Origin: Eutrophocola sp964503965
GTDB lineage: Bacteria; Pseudomonadota; Gammaproteobacteria; Pseudomonadales; Pseudohongiellaceae
DNA: 64,000 nucleotides
Direction of reading: 5' to 3'
NCBI GenBank assembly: GCA_964503965.1
Contig: CAZDCK010000001.1
Span: 124,001-188,000, forward strand
Positions 44,268 through 52,124 of the stretch are shown piece after piece; within the stretch, counting starts at the first letter, position 1; each line of letters starts with the position of its first letter. The translations under genes and the position numbers were made by a program. The notes under the pieces are model-generated. The model did no database searches, had not been told where the DNA came from, and worked only from the letters and a program-made list of their open reading frames with translations.

Positions 44268-44282
44268 CTGAATGACGTTCAG
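44268..44282. promoter_or_regulatory. Palindrome upstream of the glutaminyl cyclase gene
   Basis: CTGAATGACGTTCAG is a near-perfect inverted repeat (CTGAA...TTCAG) 71-85 bp upstream of the start codon. A one-family copy (TTGAGTGACGCTCAG) occurs at 49388-49402, and both are followed by TATTCCC[A/G]CCC. It could be an operator or a short dispersed repeat. Confidence 0.4.
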
Positions 44283-44344
44283 TTATTTATTCCCACCCTC
44301 TGGCAAACTGAACAAGACCTTTATCCTTTTATCCTGCAATGCCT

Positions 44345-45421
44345 TTATTCCAGTATCTTTGACCGTAGCTGTTCCATCCCTTCCAGGGACGCCTCAAAAA
44401 TACCCTTCTCTGTAATGATGCCACTTACCAGCCTGGCCGGCGTCACATCAAAGGCAACGTTCAGCACAGGGCTGTCTTTCGGAAGCAATCTTACTGAATC
44501 CAGTTCCCCCTGGGTATTGAGACCACGAATTACACTAATTTCTCCACCGTCGCGCTCTTCAATGGGAAATTCATCAGCATCCCAGTCCACACTAGATAAA
44601 GGCACCGCCGCATAGAAAAGTACATTATTATCATAAGCAGCCAGTGCTTTCAGGTAAGTACCGATCTTGTTACAGACATTGCCCTTGTAGCTGGTTCGAT
44701 CACTCCCCACCAGGCAAAGATCGACCTGGCCCTGCTGCATGAGGTGCCCACCGGTGTTGTCACTGATAACCGTATGGGGGATATCCTGGTGCAATAACTC
44801 CCAGGCCGTGAGGCTCGCTCCCTGGTTACGGGGGCGTGTTTCATCAACCCAGACATGAATATCAATCCCTTCTTCCCAAGCTTCATAGACGGGCGCCAGG
44901 GCCGTCCCCCGGTCGACAGTAGCAAGCCATCCGGCATTGCAATGGGTAAGCACATGAATCGTTCGTTGATGTTGCAGTGATAATTGCCGGATCAACTCCA
45001 CACCATGATTACCAATGGCCTTGCAGTTGGCTACATCTTCCTCGCAAATGGTTTTCGCAACATCCAGGGCGGAACTGACCTGTACCTCCCTGGACTGCTT
45101 ATGGTCAATGGCGCTTTTTACACGCTGCACTGCCCACTGCAGGTTAACCGCTGTCGGCCGTGTATCCACAAGCCGCCTGGCAGCTTCATTCAGGTCAACA
45201 TGATCCTCCCGCAGGGCCAGGTACATTCCAAAGGCGGCGGTGGCTCCTATCAGGGGAGCACCACGTACCTGCATACTGGTAATGGCAAGACAGGCTTCCT
45301 GTAAGGAGTTCAGCGTGATGGTTTCAAAAAAATGTGGAAGCAGGGTCTGGTCAATGACGTTAACCGAGTGGTTTTCATCATCGAACCAGATGCTGCGATA
45401 AGGGATGCCGTCAACGTTCAT
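44345..45421 (-). CDS. mtnA: S-methyl-5-thioribose-1-phosphate isomerase (MtnA)
   Basis: This 358-residue protein carries MtnA signatures: TSMQVRGAPLIGATAAFGMY near 50-69, LTHCNAGWLATVDRGTA (catalytic Cys) near 160, DETRPRNQGASLTAWEL near 196, SDNTGGHLM, and GSDRTSYKGNVCNKIGTY with the catalytic Asp near 240. MtnA isomerises methylthioribose-1-phosphate to the ribulose form; paralogs act on 5-deoxyribose-1-phosphate. It lies 6 bp after an aldolase-dehydrogenase fusion gene, and no mtnBCD genes are visible. That points to an aldolase shunt rather than the classical methionine salvage cycle. Confidence 0.92.
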   Translation of the reverse strand: MNVDGIPYRSIWFDDENHSVNVIDQTLLPHFFETITLNSLQEACLAITSMQVRGAPLIGATAAFGMYLALREDHVDLNEAARRLVDTRPTAVNLQWAVQRVKSAIDHKQSREVQVSSALDVAKTICEEDVANCKAIGNHGVELIRQLSLQHQRTIHVLTHCNAGWLATVDRGTALAPVYEAWEEGIDIHVWVDETRPRNQGASLTAWELLHQDIPHTVISDNTGGHLMQQGQVDLCLVGSDRTSYKGNVCNKIGTYLKALAAYDNNVLFYAAVPLSSVDWDADEFPIEERDGGEISVIRGLNTQGELDSVRLLPKDSPVLNVAFDVTPARLVSGIITEKGIFEASLEGMEQLRSKILE

Positions 45422-45427
45422 GGCATT

Positions 45428-47419
45428 TTAAACAACCCTGTCATTACCGCCATCAACCGGGATCTGGGCACCCGTTGTAGACCGTGCTGCATTGCCGGCA
45501 AATAACCGGGCCATCACGGCGACATCACGACTGGTTACTTCACGGCATAGCAGATTATTCTGCTTGTACTCTTCTACAGACAGGCCATAGTGTTTTGCCC
45601 TGGCCATCAACGTTTCTTCATCCCAGACCCCTGTATCAAATACAGCATTGGGATGCAGGACATTAACGCGAATCCCGTCCTCCCCCAGTTCCAGTGCCGC
45701 AACCCGGGCCATCTGGGTCAATGCAGCCTTGGCACTGGAGTAAGCCGCCGCACCGGGGCCGGGGGCTGGAACATTCTTGGAGGCTATAACAACGACAGCG
45801 GGATCAATGCCCTGCTTCAGGAAAGGCAGTGTGCACCTTAACAGCCTCATATGAGCGGTCAGGTTGAGCTCAAGGCTCACCTGCCAGTTTGCTTCCGACA
45901 TACGGTCAAGATTTTCACTGGGTGTAAACCTGCCTACATTACTGACCAGTATGTCGAGCCCGCCAAAGGCAAGAACACCCTGCCTTACAGCCTCATTGAG
46001 CGCGTCCCCATCAGTCACATCACAGGTAAGACCCAGCACTGCCGCAGACTCAAACTGACTGGTAATGTCCGGGTTGATGTCCAGGGCAATCACGCAGGCA
46101 CCTTCCGCGGAAAATGCCTCTACACAGGCCTTGCCTATACCTGAAGCTGCTCCTGTCACCAGCACTACCTTCCCTTCCATTTCTGGAGAACTGCCACCCT
46201 TCTTCAATTTTGCCTGTTCAAGCTCCCAGTACTCTACATCAAAAAGATCAGCCTCAGGCAGGGCCTGCCAGCCGCCGAGAGCTTCTCCCCACTGAATCGC
46301 CTTGAGGGTATGCTGACTGATATCCCTGACTACCCCAAGGCGTTTTATATTGGGGCCAAAGCTGACAACGCCATGATTTTTCCAGATCGCAAATCGGGGT
46401 GCTGGATCCAGGCATGTGAGGTTGCCATCTCCTTTCCCAGTGGCATTGCGATTGAAATAGGCCCGGTATTCATCAGCATATCGATCGATATCCGATGCCG
46501 GAGACTCACCGATCAAGGCCGGTTTTACCTTGGTATGAATCGTGTGGTCCGGTGTGATCGGGCCACGTGTTGCTATTTCACCGACGTTGCCAAGACTGGC
46601 GAATCCGGTCGCTGGAGCACTGTTATCAAGCATGGCCAGCATGGGCCTGCCTGCAAGCCGGGAAACCTGCCTGCGCATTGCTGCCAGCTGTTCATGAGTC
46701 TGTGGCGCACTGGTAAAAAGACCTGCAGCAAGATTTTCAAGGATATTCCTTCTATGCAGAAATGCTTCTACACGACTGACAAGCGAAATCATATTTTCAT
46801 AGCTGATCCTGGCGTCATCAGCAAACGTGAACAGACCGTGATGCATCAGGAAAATACCCTTGATGGAAGACCAGTCCAGTCCTTTCGTCTGCTGATAGAC
46901 CTGACGGGCCAGCACAAATCCGGGCATGATGTAGGGAAGAATCAGGACATCTTCGGCAAATATTTCACGGAGATACGATTCACCCTGCGGCGTATTACTT
47001 ACCGCCACCACAGCATCAGTATGCGTATGATCAACGAATTTGAACGGGATAATCGCGTGAAGTATCGCCTCGACGGAGGGAGTCGGCGCTCCAGGATCAA
47101 GCAAGGACAAACGCAGCTGCTGCATCATTTCGCTATCAGTCATCGACTCCAGCTGTGCAAGTTTCTGCAGGTAAGCCAGGTCACAGGGAGAAAATCCGGG
47201 GGCTTCAATGGTTTTCAGATCCCAGCCGGAGCCTTTCACATAAAGCGCTTCTATCGTATGACCAAAAATATCCCTGGCACCGCTTTTGACTGACGTATTA
47301 CCCCCCCCATGCAGGACAAGATCTGCATCCTGGCCCAGCAACCGGGATGTATAAACACGGGTATCAAGATCGGAATCAGAGACGGCAAGAGCCTCACTTT
47401 TTTGCCAACGGCTTTTCAT
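45428..47419 (-). CDS. Class II aldolase fused to a short-chain dehydrogenase
   Basis: This 663-residue bifunctional protein has an N-terminal class II aldolase domain with LVLHGGGNTSVKS near 34, the zinc ligands in VDHTHTDAV near 128 and FLMHHGLFTFADD near 188. The C-terminal SDR domain starts near 412 (KVVLVTGAASGIGKA) and has the active-site YSSAK near 590 and the end GAQIPVDGGNDRVV. The family is usually called bifunctional aldolase/short-chain dehydrogenase (YuxG-like, rhamnulose-1-phosphate aldolase type). Beside mtnA it could cleave a ribulose-1-phosphate derivative to DHAP plus an aldehyde and then oxidise or reduce the aldehyde. MAPEG precedes it by 9 bp. Confidence 0.9.
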   Translation of the reverse strand: MKSRWQKSEALAVSDSDLDTRVYTSRLLGQDADLVLHGGGNTSVKSGARDIFGHTIEALYVKGSGWDLKTIEAPGFSPCDLAYLQKLAQLESMTDSEMMQQLRLSLLDPGAPTPSVEAILHAIIPFKFVDHTHTDAVVAVSNTPQGESYLREIFAEDVLILPYIMPGFVLARQVYQQTKGLDWSSIKGIFLMHHGLFTFADDARISYENMISLVSRVEAFLHRRNILENLAAGLFTSAPQTHEQLAAMRRQVSRLAGRPMLAMLDNSAPATGFASLGNVGEIATRGPITPDHTIHTKVKPALIGESPASDIDRYADEYRAYFNRNATGKGDGNLTCLDPAPRFAIWKNHGVVSFGPNIKRLGVVRDISQHTLKAIQWGEALGGWQALPEADLFDVEYWELEQAKLKKGGSSPEMEGKVVLVTGAASGIGKACVEAFSAEGACVIALDINPDITSQFESAAVLGLTCDVTDGDALNEAVRQGVLAFGGLDILVSNVGRFTPSENLDRMSEANWQVSLELNLTAHMRLLRCTLPFLKQGIDPAVVVIASKNVPAPGPGAAAYSSAKAALTQMARVAALELGEDGIRVNVLHPNAVFDTGVWDEETLMARAKHYGLSVEEYKQNNLLCREVTSRDVAVMARLFAGNAARSTTGAQIPVDGGNDRVV

Positions 47420-47428
47420 GGAAATATC

Positions 47429-47830
47429 TCAGACCAGGGATATCAGAATGGCAACCAGGGTCCCCAGGAGCATCAGGGCCGTTGGGACAAAGCTCATCAT
47501 AAAGCCGGCTCCCCGGGAAGCCGGGTCCCGAACATAGCTTGTCGCATAGACAAAGCGCCCTATAAGCCAGACGACACCAAGAGCTGACGCAATCCCGTAA
47601 CCCGGCCAGCCAATATTTTCAGCAGACCAGGAAAAAGCCAGCATCGCGGGAATAAAGGCAACCAGTTGTTCCAGGGTATTCATCTGGACACGATACGCTT
47701 TTTCAAACTCCGGGTTTCCGGAAACCGCAGGGGCATTAACACCATATTTGACTCTGGCATACCCCACCTGCATGGAAAAAAAGATGTATTCCATAATTGC
47801 CAGAACGATGACGATTATCACCAGGTTCAT
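47429..47830 (-). CDS. MAPEG family membrane protein
   Basis: This 133-residue protein has four hydrophobic segments. The central FEKAYRVQMNTLEQLVAFIPAML is the MAPEG hallmark (ExxxRVQMNxxE), followed by IGRFVYATSYVRDP. MAPEG proteins are membrane-associated glutathione-using enzymes in eukaryotes; bacterial members are poorly known. It lies 9 bp before the aldolase-dehydrogenase gene, in the same direction, and is separated from exbD by a terminator-like hairpin. Confidence 0.92.
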   Translation of the reverse strand: MNLVIIVIVLAIMEYIFFSMQVGYARVKYGVNAPAVSGNPEFEKAYRVQMNTLEQLVAFIPAMLAFSWSAENIGWPGYGIASALGVVWLIGRFVYATSYVRDPASRGAGFMMSFVPTALMLLGTLVAILISLV

Positions 47831-47870
47831 AATGTTTTCTCCCTATATTGTCTGATTGTTGAGACCCAGA

Positions 47871-47900
47871 AACAAGCAACCCGGGATATACCCGGGCTGC
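47871..47900 (-). terminator. Terminator after exbD
   Basis: A perfect CCCGGG/CCCGGG stem (47880-47885 and 47891-47896), extended by GCA/TGC, with a 5-base loop is followed on the minus strand by TTGTTT. It lies about 30 bp past the exbD stop. Confidence 0.7.
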
Positions 47901-47928
47901 AGAAGTTTGTTTATCCAGTAGCGCTGGA

Positions 47929-48345
47929 TTATTCCATGACTGAAATCGCAGTAACACCCGCCTCTCTGGCAGAGTTCATGGACTCTACAAGAATATTGGC
48001 ACTGGACTGCTTGTCTGGGCGAATAATCACAGAAGCAGAAGGATTCTCTGCCAGTGCAGAAGCAACCCTGGCACGCACGGCCGAAATGTCTATACGCTCC
48101 TGGTTCAGGAACACCTGGTTTCTGGAGTCAATCTGGATCAAGACGTTCTGTGGTGTATCTGCAGAAGGAGGCGGAGGATTATTGTTCGGATCCTGTCCTT
48201 CGATATCCATGGCGTTTTCTTTGAGGAAAGAGGCCGTTACTACGAAGAAAATAAGGAGGATGAAGACCACATCGAGCATGGGTGTCAGGTCGATATTGGT
48301 TTCGTCTTTTTTCTTCTTGATGACTGAACCGGCTACAGTTTTCAT
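47929..48345 (-). CDS. exbD: ExbD/TolR family protein (no adjacent ExbB)
   Basis: This 138-residue protein has a short basic cytoplasmic N-terminus (KKKKDETNIDLTPMLD), one membrane helix (VVFILLIFFVVTASF) carrying the conserved Asp25, then a Pro-rich linker (NNNPPPPSA) and a periplasmic domain ending ISVME. ExbD with ExbB forms the proton-driven motor that powers TonB or related systems. Neither exbB nor tonB is next to it, so it must partner with a motor encoded elsewhere. I chose the ATG at 48345, preceded by ACGGGG; the upstream open frame has no family similarity. Confidence 0.88.
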   Translation of the reverse strand: MKTVAGSVIKKKKDETNIDLTPMLDVVFILLIFFVVTASFLKENAMDIEGQDPNNNPPPPSADTPQNVLIQIDSRNQVFLNQERIDISAVRARVASALAENPSASVIIRPDKQSSANILVESMNSAREAGVTAISVME

Positions 48346-48513
48346 TAAATACCCCGTAAATACTTGTTTTGGCGTTATCGGAGGCTCATTTTTATATGGA
48401 TAAACCGAACAGTTAATGCCGGCGTCCTCCTGCAAGATAGGCGAGTATATCACCTTCAGGGGCGAGCACAACAGAATCTCCAGACCACGATCAATACATA
48501 CTAAAAGCCAGAC

Positions 48514-48540
48514 AAAAAAAAGAGGGCCACCGCCCTCTTT
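48514..48540 (-). terminator. Rho-independent terminator after the TetR gene
   Basis: On the minus strand AAAGAGGGC/GCCCTCTTT (48519-48527 and 48532-48540) closes a GGTG tetraloop and continues into T residues. It lies about 28 bp past the TetR gene stop. Confidence 0.88.
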
Positions 48541-48567
48541 CAAAATCATAACTAATTGAAATATAAG

Positions 48568-49155
48568 CTATTTTTTGATTGATCCCAGTGTGAATGAAAG
48601 CATATCAGCCAACTGACGCGGGCCCTTCCCGTTACGCCCACCAACCCTGAGGCTGATGTACTGGTTCATGAGGATATCAGCAGCCATATCTGCCCTGACA
48701 CCCCGTACCAGCTGACGTGATTTTTCAAGTTCCCTGGTCCTGCCTAAAAGCGCCTTTCGGATCACATTAAGGGAGCTCTTGATGATTTTCTGGATTTCCT
48801 TATCCCAGTTGATGCTTTCGCATACGGAGTTGACCAGCAGGCAGCCAAGTGAGCGCTGCTTCGCAGGCGCAGAAATAATGGCTGTATCAAAATAGGCTTC
48901 AATGGCTTTCCAGGGATTCAGTTTTAAATTGCCGAGCGTAACCTCTATATCTGCCTTGATGATTTCATTATACTTTTCAACGCAGGACTTGAAAAAAGTG
49001 TCCTTGTCTCCGAATGAATTGTACAGGGTGCCCCTGTTTATATCTGTGGCATCAAGCAATTTTTGAACAGAACTTGCTTCATAGCCTTCCCTCCAGAACT
49101 GCTCCATCGCATTAGTCAAAACGGTATCTTTATCAAACTCTACAGGTCTGGCCAT
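48568..49155 (-). CDS. TetR family transcriptional regulator
   Basis: This 195-residue protein has a TetR DNA-binding N-terminus: VLTNAMEQFWREGYEASSVQKLL, then INRGTLYNSFGDKDTFF (recognition helix and following turn). The helical C-terminal half would bind a ligand and dimerise; it contains CLLVNSVCES, similar to the AcrR/YdhM-like subgroup. It is divergent from the CocE-like gene (340 bp between them), the most obvious candidate target. A 15-bp palindrome lies in that gap. Confidence 0.9.
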   Translation of the reverse strand: MARPVEFDKDTVLTNAMEQFWREGYEASSVQKLLDATDINRGTLYNSFGDKDTFFKSCVEKYNEIIKADIEVTLGNLKLNPWKAIEAYFDTAIISAPAKQRSLGCLLVNSVCESINWDKEIQKIIKSSLNVIRKALLGRTRELEKSRQLVRGVRADMAADILMNQYISLRVGGRNGKGPRQLADMLSFTLGSIKK

Positions 49156-49387
49156 ATCGTAATTTCCAACCTCAATTATTTACTGATTAATATCTGTCAA
49201 TAAAGCTGGCACACTCCATGAAGTCATACAAACCAGTAGAACCCCAAGCTTGCCAGCGAAAAAACGGACGCATTCTAGTACATCTGATTTAAGCTAACCA
49301 GTTAATCATCCTGATTTTTCCACTCTGGTGGGCATTTCGGTGATTTCAGGAAAAAATCCTGTACGTCTTGAATGCAAAGTCCATTAC

Positions 49388-49402
49388 TTGAGTGACGCTC
49401 AG
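49388..49402. promoter_or_regulatory. Palindrome upstream of the CocE-like gene
   Basis: TTGAGTGACGCTCAG contains the inverted repeat TGAG...CTCA around a TGACG core. It lies about 47-61 bp upstream of the candidate -10 box and 230 bp from the TetR start. It shares 12 of 15 bases with the palindrome at 44268-44282. It could be a TetR operator. Confidence 0.4.
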
Positions 49403-49425
49403 TATTCCCGCCCGATTTCGTCTTT

Positions 49426-49454
49426 TAGGCAGTCCAGGTAATAACAGGTATAAT
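49426..49454 (+). promoter_or_regulatory. Candidate promoter of the CocE-like gene
   Basis: A perfect TATAAT (49449-49454) has only a weak -35 (TTAGGC/TAGGCA) 17-18 bp upstream, so it may need an activator. The leader to the ATG at 49496 would be about 35 nt. Confidence 0.5.
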
Positions 49455-49495
49455 TTCAGGTTAAATTCAATATCAGCTCTGATTTATTAAACCGG

Positions 49496-51376
49496 ATGCA
49501 CTACCAAAAACCCAGTTTCTCATGTCTGATCCATCCTGCGTTGATACTGTTGCTTATAGTCACTTCTGTCAGCGTTATCGCCCAGGCAGCGCAGCAGGAA
49601 ACAGACGGAGATTCCTCTGCTGTTTTTGAACTGGTTGATACACCCTATGGTCCGGTTATGGCAGCCAGTGACATTCCCGTGACACTTCGCGATGATGTCG
49701 TTCTCTCCCTGGACATTTACCTGCCGGAAAGTGGTGAACGGTTTTCAACGCTGTATGCCGCAGGCCCCTACCCCCACAACCAAACTATCCTAACGGATCC
49801 CAACGCTGAAGCGGGCCCGATTGCCTGGTTTGCCAGCCAGGGTTACGCCGTGGTGCTTGCCAGTCTGCGTGGCACAGGGCTGTCGGGTGGTGATTACGGC
49901 TTCCTTGCCCTGGAAGAACAACAGGATCATTACGAAATTGTCGAATGGATAGCCGGCCAGCCATGGTCTGACGGCCAGGTGGCAGGGACCGGTGCAGGTT
50001 ATTATGCGGCTGCCCAATGGCAGATGGCCATTCAGAATCCCCCCCACCTGTCATGTATCGCCCCAATCAATGGTGTCACAGATCCCCTGCGGGAATGGGT
50101 GTATCCGGGTGGATTGGCAAACCATGAATTTATCAATGACTGGTATGACAGGAGAGTCAGGCTGGCCAACGCCTATTCACAAGAAGCCCCTAGGCTTGTT
50201 TCCCTGGATTTGCGACTTTCCCAACTGGCCAACCCTGGCGCCGGCGAATTCTGGCAGATACGCAGCAGCATGGGGCTGATCAACCAGATTGATGTCCCCG
50301 TATTTGTACTTTTCAACTGGAGCCAGAGACTCCAGCAACCTTCCCTGGCACTGACCATCGATGCCCTGGAACAGCTCAATGTCACCAGCAAAATACTGAT
50401 CACCAACCCTCCGGAAAACGCTTCCCTGCAACAGGATATTCCTCTCCTGGCCACGGAACTGCTGCCCTTCTATGAATGGTGCTTCAATGAAAGAAGCCCG
50501 GATGCTTCCTTTGTTGAACGCCCGCGTATTCGTTTCCAGGTTCGTGGCCAGAACGCGACCAGACCTGACAGTAACTGGCCACCGGGCAACATTGAGCACA
50601 AGGCCTGGTTCCTCAATCCTGCAGGCACTGATGAATATGGCGCCCTGGAACAGACAAGAGCAGACTCCCTTGCCTTCACCCCAATGCCAGCAGGCAACAC
50701 GGATAACACATTACGCTTCATCTCCCGGCGCCTGACGGAAGACCTGGAACTGACTGGCCCCGTCATGCTCGAGTTGTATGCCTCAACATCCGGCACGGAT
50801 ATGGCCATCAAAGCTACTCTCAGTGAAGAATTGATCTATCAGGCCATCACGACTACCCCGTTATTTCCCAGCTTTACGACTCCAGACCTGCCAGACAATG
50901 CCATGGCTGAAAAAAGCACACTGGTCACCGTGACTTCCGGTCAGCTCAAGGCATCTGCGCGAGCGCGACTTGCAGGATCAGGCAGTGAGTTTGCCCCGGT
51001 GTACGCGCTTCAGGAAAAAGTCACTATTCCCCGTGGCCAGGCTACCCGCATGGATATTGCCCTCAAACAAACTGCCTACCGTTTTAGTGCCGGCAACCGA
51101 CTCATCCTGGAATTGGAAACTGTGCATGATGCCTCCATCACCGACTCAGGTAATGGCCAGCTCATTCATCACAGCGCAGCAAATCCTTCCCGTTTATGGT
51201 TGCCAACAGTTAGAACGGCTGCATCGTCCAGGAATACTGACAGAATGCGCCCTTCCCCTTCACAGGACATGCGCATTCCGCCAACCACACCGACATTTGA
51301 ATTTCTTGACAGGGAAGCGCTTGAAGAAATAAATGGGGACCCGGTGGAGAATCCGGTGATTTTTATCCCCCGGTAG
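49496..51376 (+). CDS. CocE/NonD-like secreted protein, catalytic residues missing
   Basis: This 626-residue protein has a signal peptide (...ALILLLIVTSVSVIAQA). The fold is that of the CocE/X-Pro dipeptidyl-peptidase (S15) family: TLRDDVVLSLDIYLPES, GYAVVLASLRGTGLSGGDYG near 118-137, a jelly-roll C-terminal domain (GPVMLELYASTSGTDMAIKATL) and an ARARL...GQATRMDIAL segment. The nucleophile motif G-x-S-x-x-G is replaced by GAGYYAAAQW with Gly168 at the serine position. The usual acid segment WxD reads NWSQ (274-277), and the usual GPWxH reads TNPPEN (303-308). It is therefore probably not a hydrolase; binding or a structural role is possible. It is convergent with the DUF445 gene (7-bp gap). 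Confidence 0.8.
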   Translation: MHYQKPSFSCLIHPALILLLIVTSVSVIAQAAQQETDGDSSAVFELVDTPYGPVMAASDIPVTLRDDVVLSLDIYLPESGERFSTLYAAGPYPHNQTILTDPNAEAGPIAWFASQGYAVVLASLRGTGLSGGDYGFLALEEQQDHYEIVEWIAGQPWSDGQVAGTGAGYYAAAQWQMAIQNPPHLSCIAPINGVTDPLREWVYPGGLANHEFINDWYDRRVRLANAYSQEAPRLVSLDLRLSQLANPGAGEFWQIRSSMGLINQIDVPVFVLFNWSQRLQQPSLALTIDALEQLNVTSKILITNPPENASLQQDIPLLATELLPFYEWCFNERSPDASFVERPRIRFQVRGQNATRPDSNWPPGNIEHKAWFLNPAGTDEYGALEQTRADSLAFTPMPAGNTDNTLRFISRRLTEDLELTGPVMLELYASTSGTDMAIKATLSEELIYQAITTTPLFPSFTTPDLPDNAMAEKSTLVTVTSGQLKASARARLAGSGSEFAPVYALQEKVTIPRGQATRMDIALKQTAYRFSAGNRLILELETVHDASITDSGNGQLIHHSAANPSRLWLPTVRTAASSRNTDRMRPSPSQDMRIPPTTPTFEFLDREALEEINGDPVENPVIFIPR

Positions 51377-51383
51377 TTGCTTC

Positions 51384-52103
51384 TCAGATCCGGAAAAGCA
51401 CCAGAGTTGCCATCGCCCCAAGCAACCCGCCAATCACTCCCCCCCAGACAACCAGCCAGCCCAGATGCTGCCTGATCATCTGCTGAATAATTTCCTTCAC
51501 CAGGTGGGGAGTGAGTTCATCCAGGCGTTTATCGACAATTAACTCCACTTTCGCCAGCAGATTTCCTGCCGACTCCTCACGTATTCGTCCCAGTATCTCC
51601 TGGTCTTCGCCAACCTCCATCAGGAAATCCCGCATTTTTTCCACGAAAGGTTCTCGCAGGGGCGCAAGTGCATCAGCTCCACCAAACATCGACAACATGC
51701 CTGAAAATGATGAGTTCATGATGACCTCTACCAGGGCATCAAAGGCGGCATTCAGATCCACTGAATCGATGATTCCACCCAGAGCGGATTCATCCTCTTT
51801 GTCAGGCCCGCTTTCAGCAATCTGACTGAAAAAGCTATCCAGGTTTTCCCGGCTGAAAAACTGTTGCATGACAAGCAGTTTGATACCGGATTTGAACTCT
51901 TCAAAGCGTGCCGGGATCACACCGGAACCATAGAAACCAGGCACTCTTTCGAACAGCATGTGTACGGCCAGCCAATTGGTTATTCCCCCTGACAGGGCAA
52001 ACAAGCCGGTATTGAGAACAAGCGTTCCCGGAAAGTCGGTCATGAAAAAACCGATCAGCACAATTACAAGGGCAATAAGGTTGGTAAGCAGGCTTTTATC
52101 CAT
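51384..52103 (-). CDS. DUF445 family membrane protein
   Basis: This 239-residue protein has N-terminal helices (LIALVIVLIGFFMTDFPGTLVLN, FALSGGITNWLAVHMLF), a soluble helical middle (FSRENLDSFFSQIAES..., VELIVDKRLDELTPHLVKEIIQ) and a C-terminal helix (LGWLVVWGGVIGGLLGAMATLVL). The GGxTNWLAVxMLF motif defines DUF445, whose function is unknown. It lies 21 bp after yhdP on the same strand. Confidence 0.87.
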   Translation of the reverse strand: MDKSLLTNLIALVIVLIGFFMTDFPGTLVLNTGLFALSGGITNWLAVHMLFERVPGFYGSGVIPARFEEFKSGIKLLVMQQFFSRENLDSFFSQIAESGPDKEDESALGGIIDSVDLNAAFDALVEVIMNSSFSGMLSMFGGADALAPLREPFVEKMRDFLMEVGEDQEILGRIREESAGNLLAKVELIVDKRLDELTPHLVKEIIQQMIRQHLGWLVVWGGVIGGLLGAMATLVLFRI

Positions 52104-52124
52104 TGTGAGTTTCCGGAGCGATGA

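Larger units (their letters stand above)
49156..49495. other. Divergent intergenic region between tetR and the CocE-like gene
   Basis: This 340-bp stretch has no gene. It holds the palindrome at 49388-49402 and a TATAAT box at 49449-49454. The part next to tetR is A+T rich. Confidence 0.5.

Noticed and set aside
46310..47293. 327-codon plus-strand frame opposite the aldolase-dehydrogenase gene
   Set aside because: It is the antisense of a well-supported fused enzyme and shows no motif.
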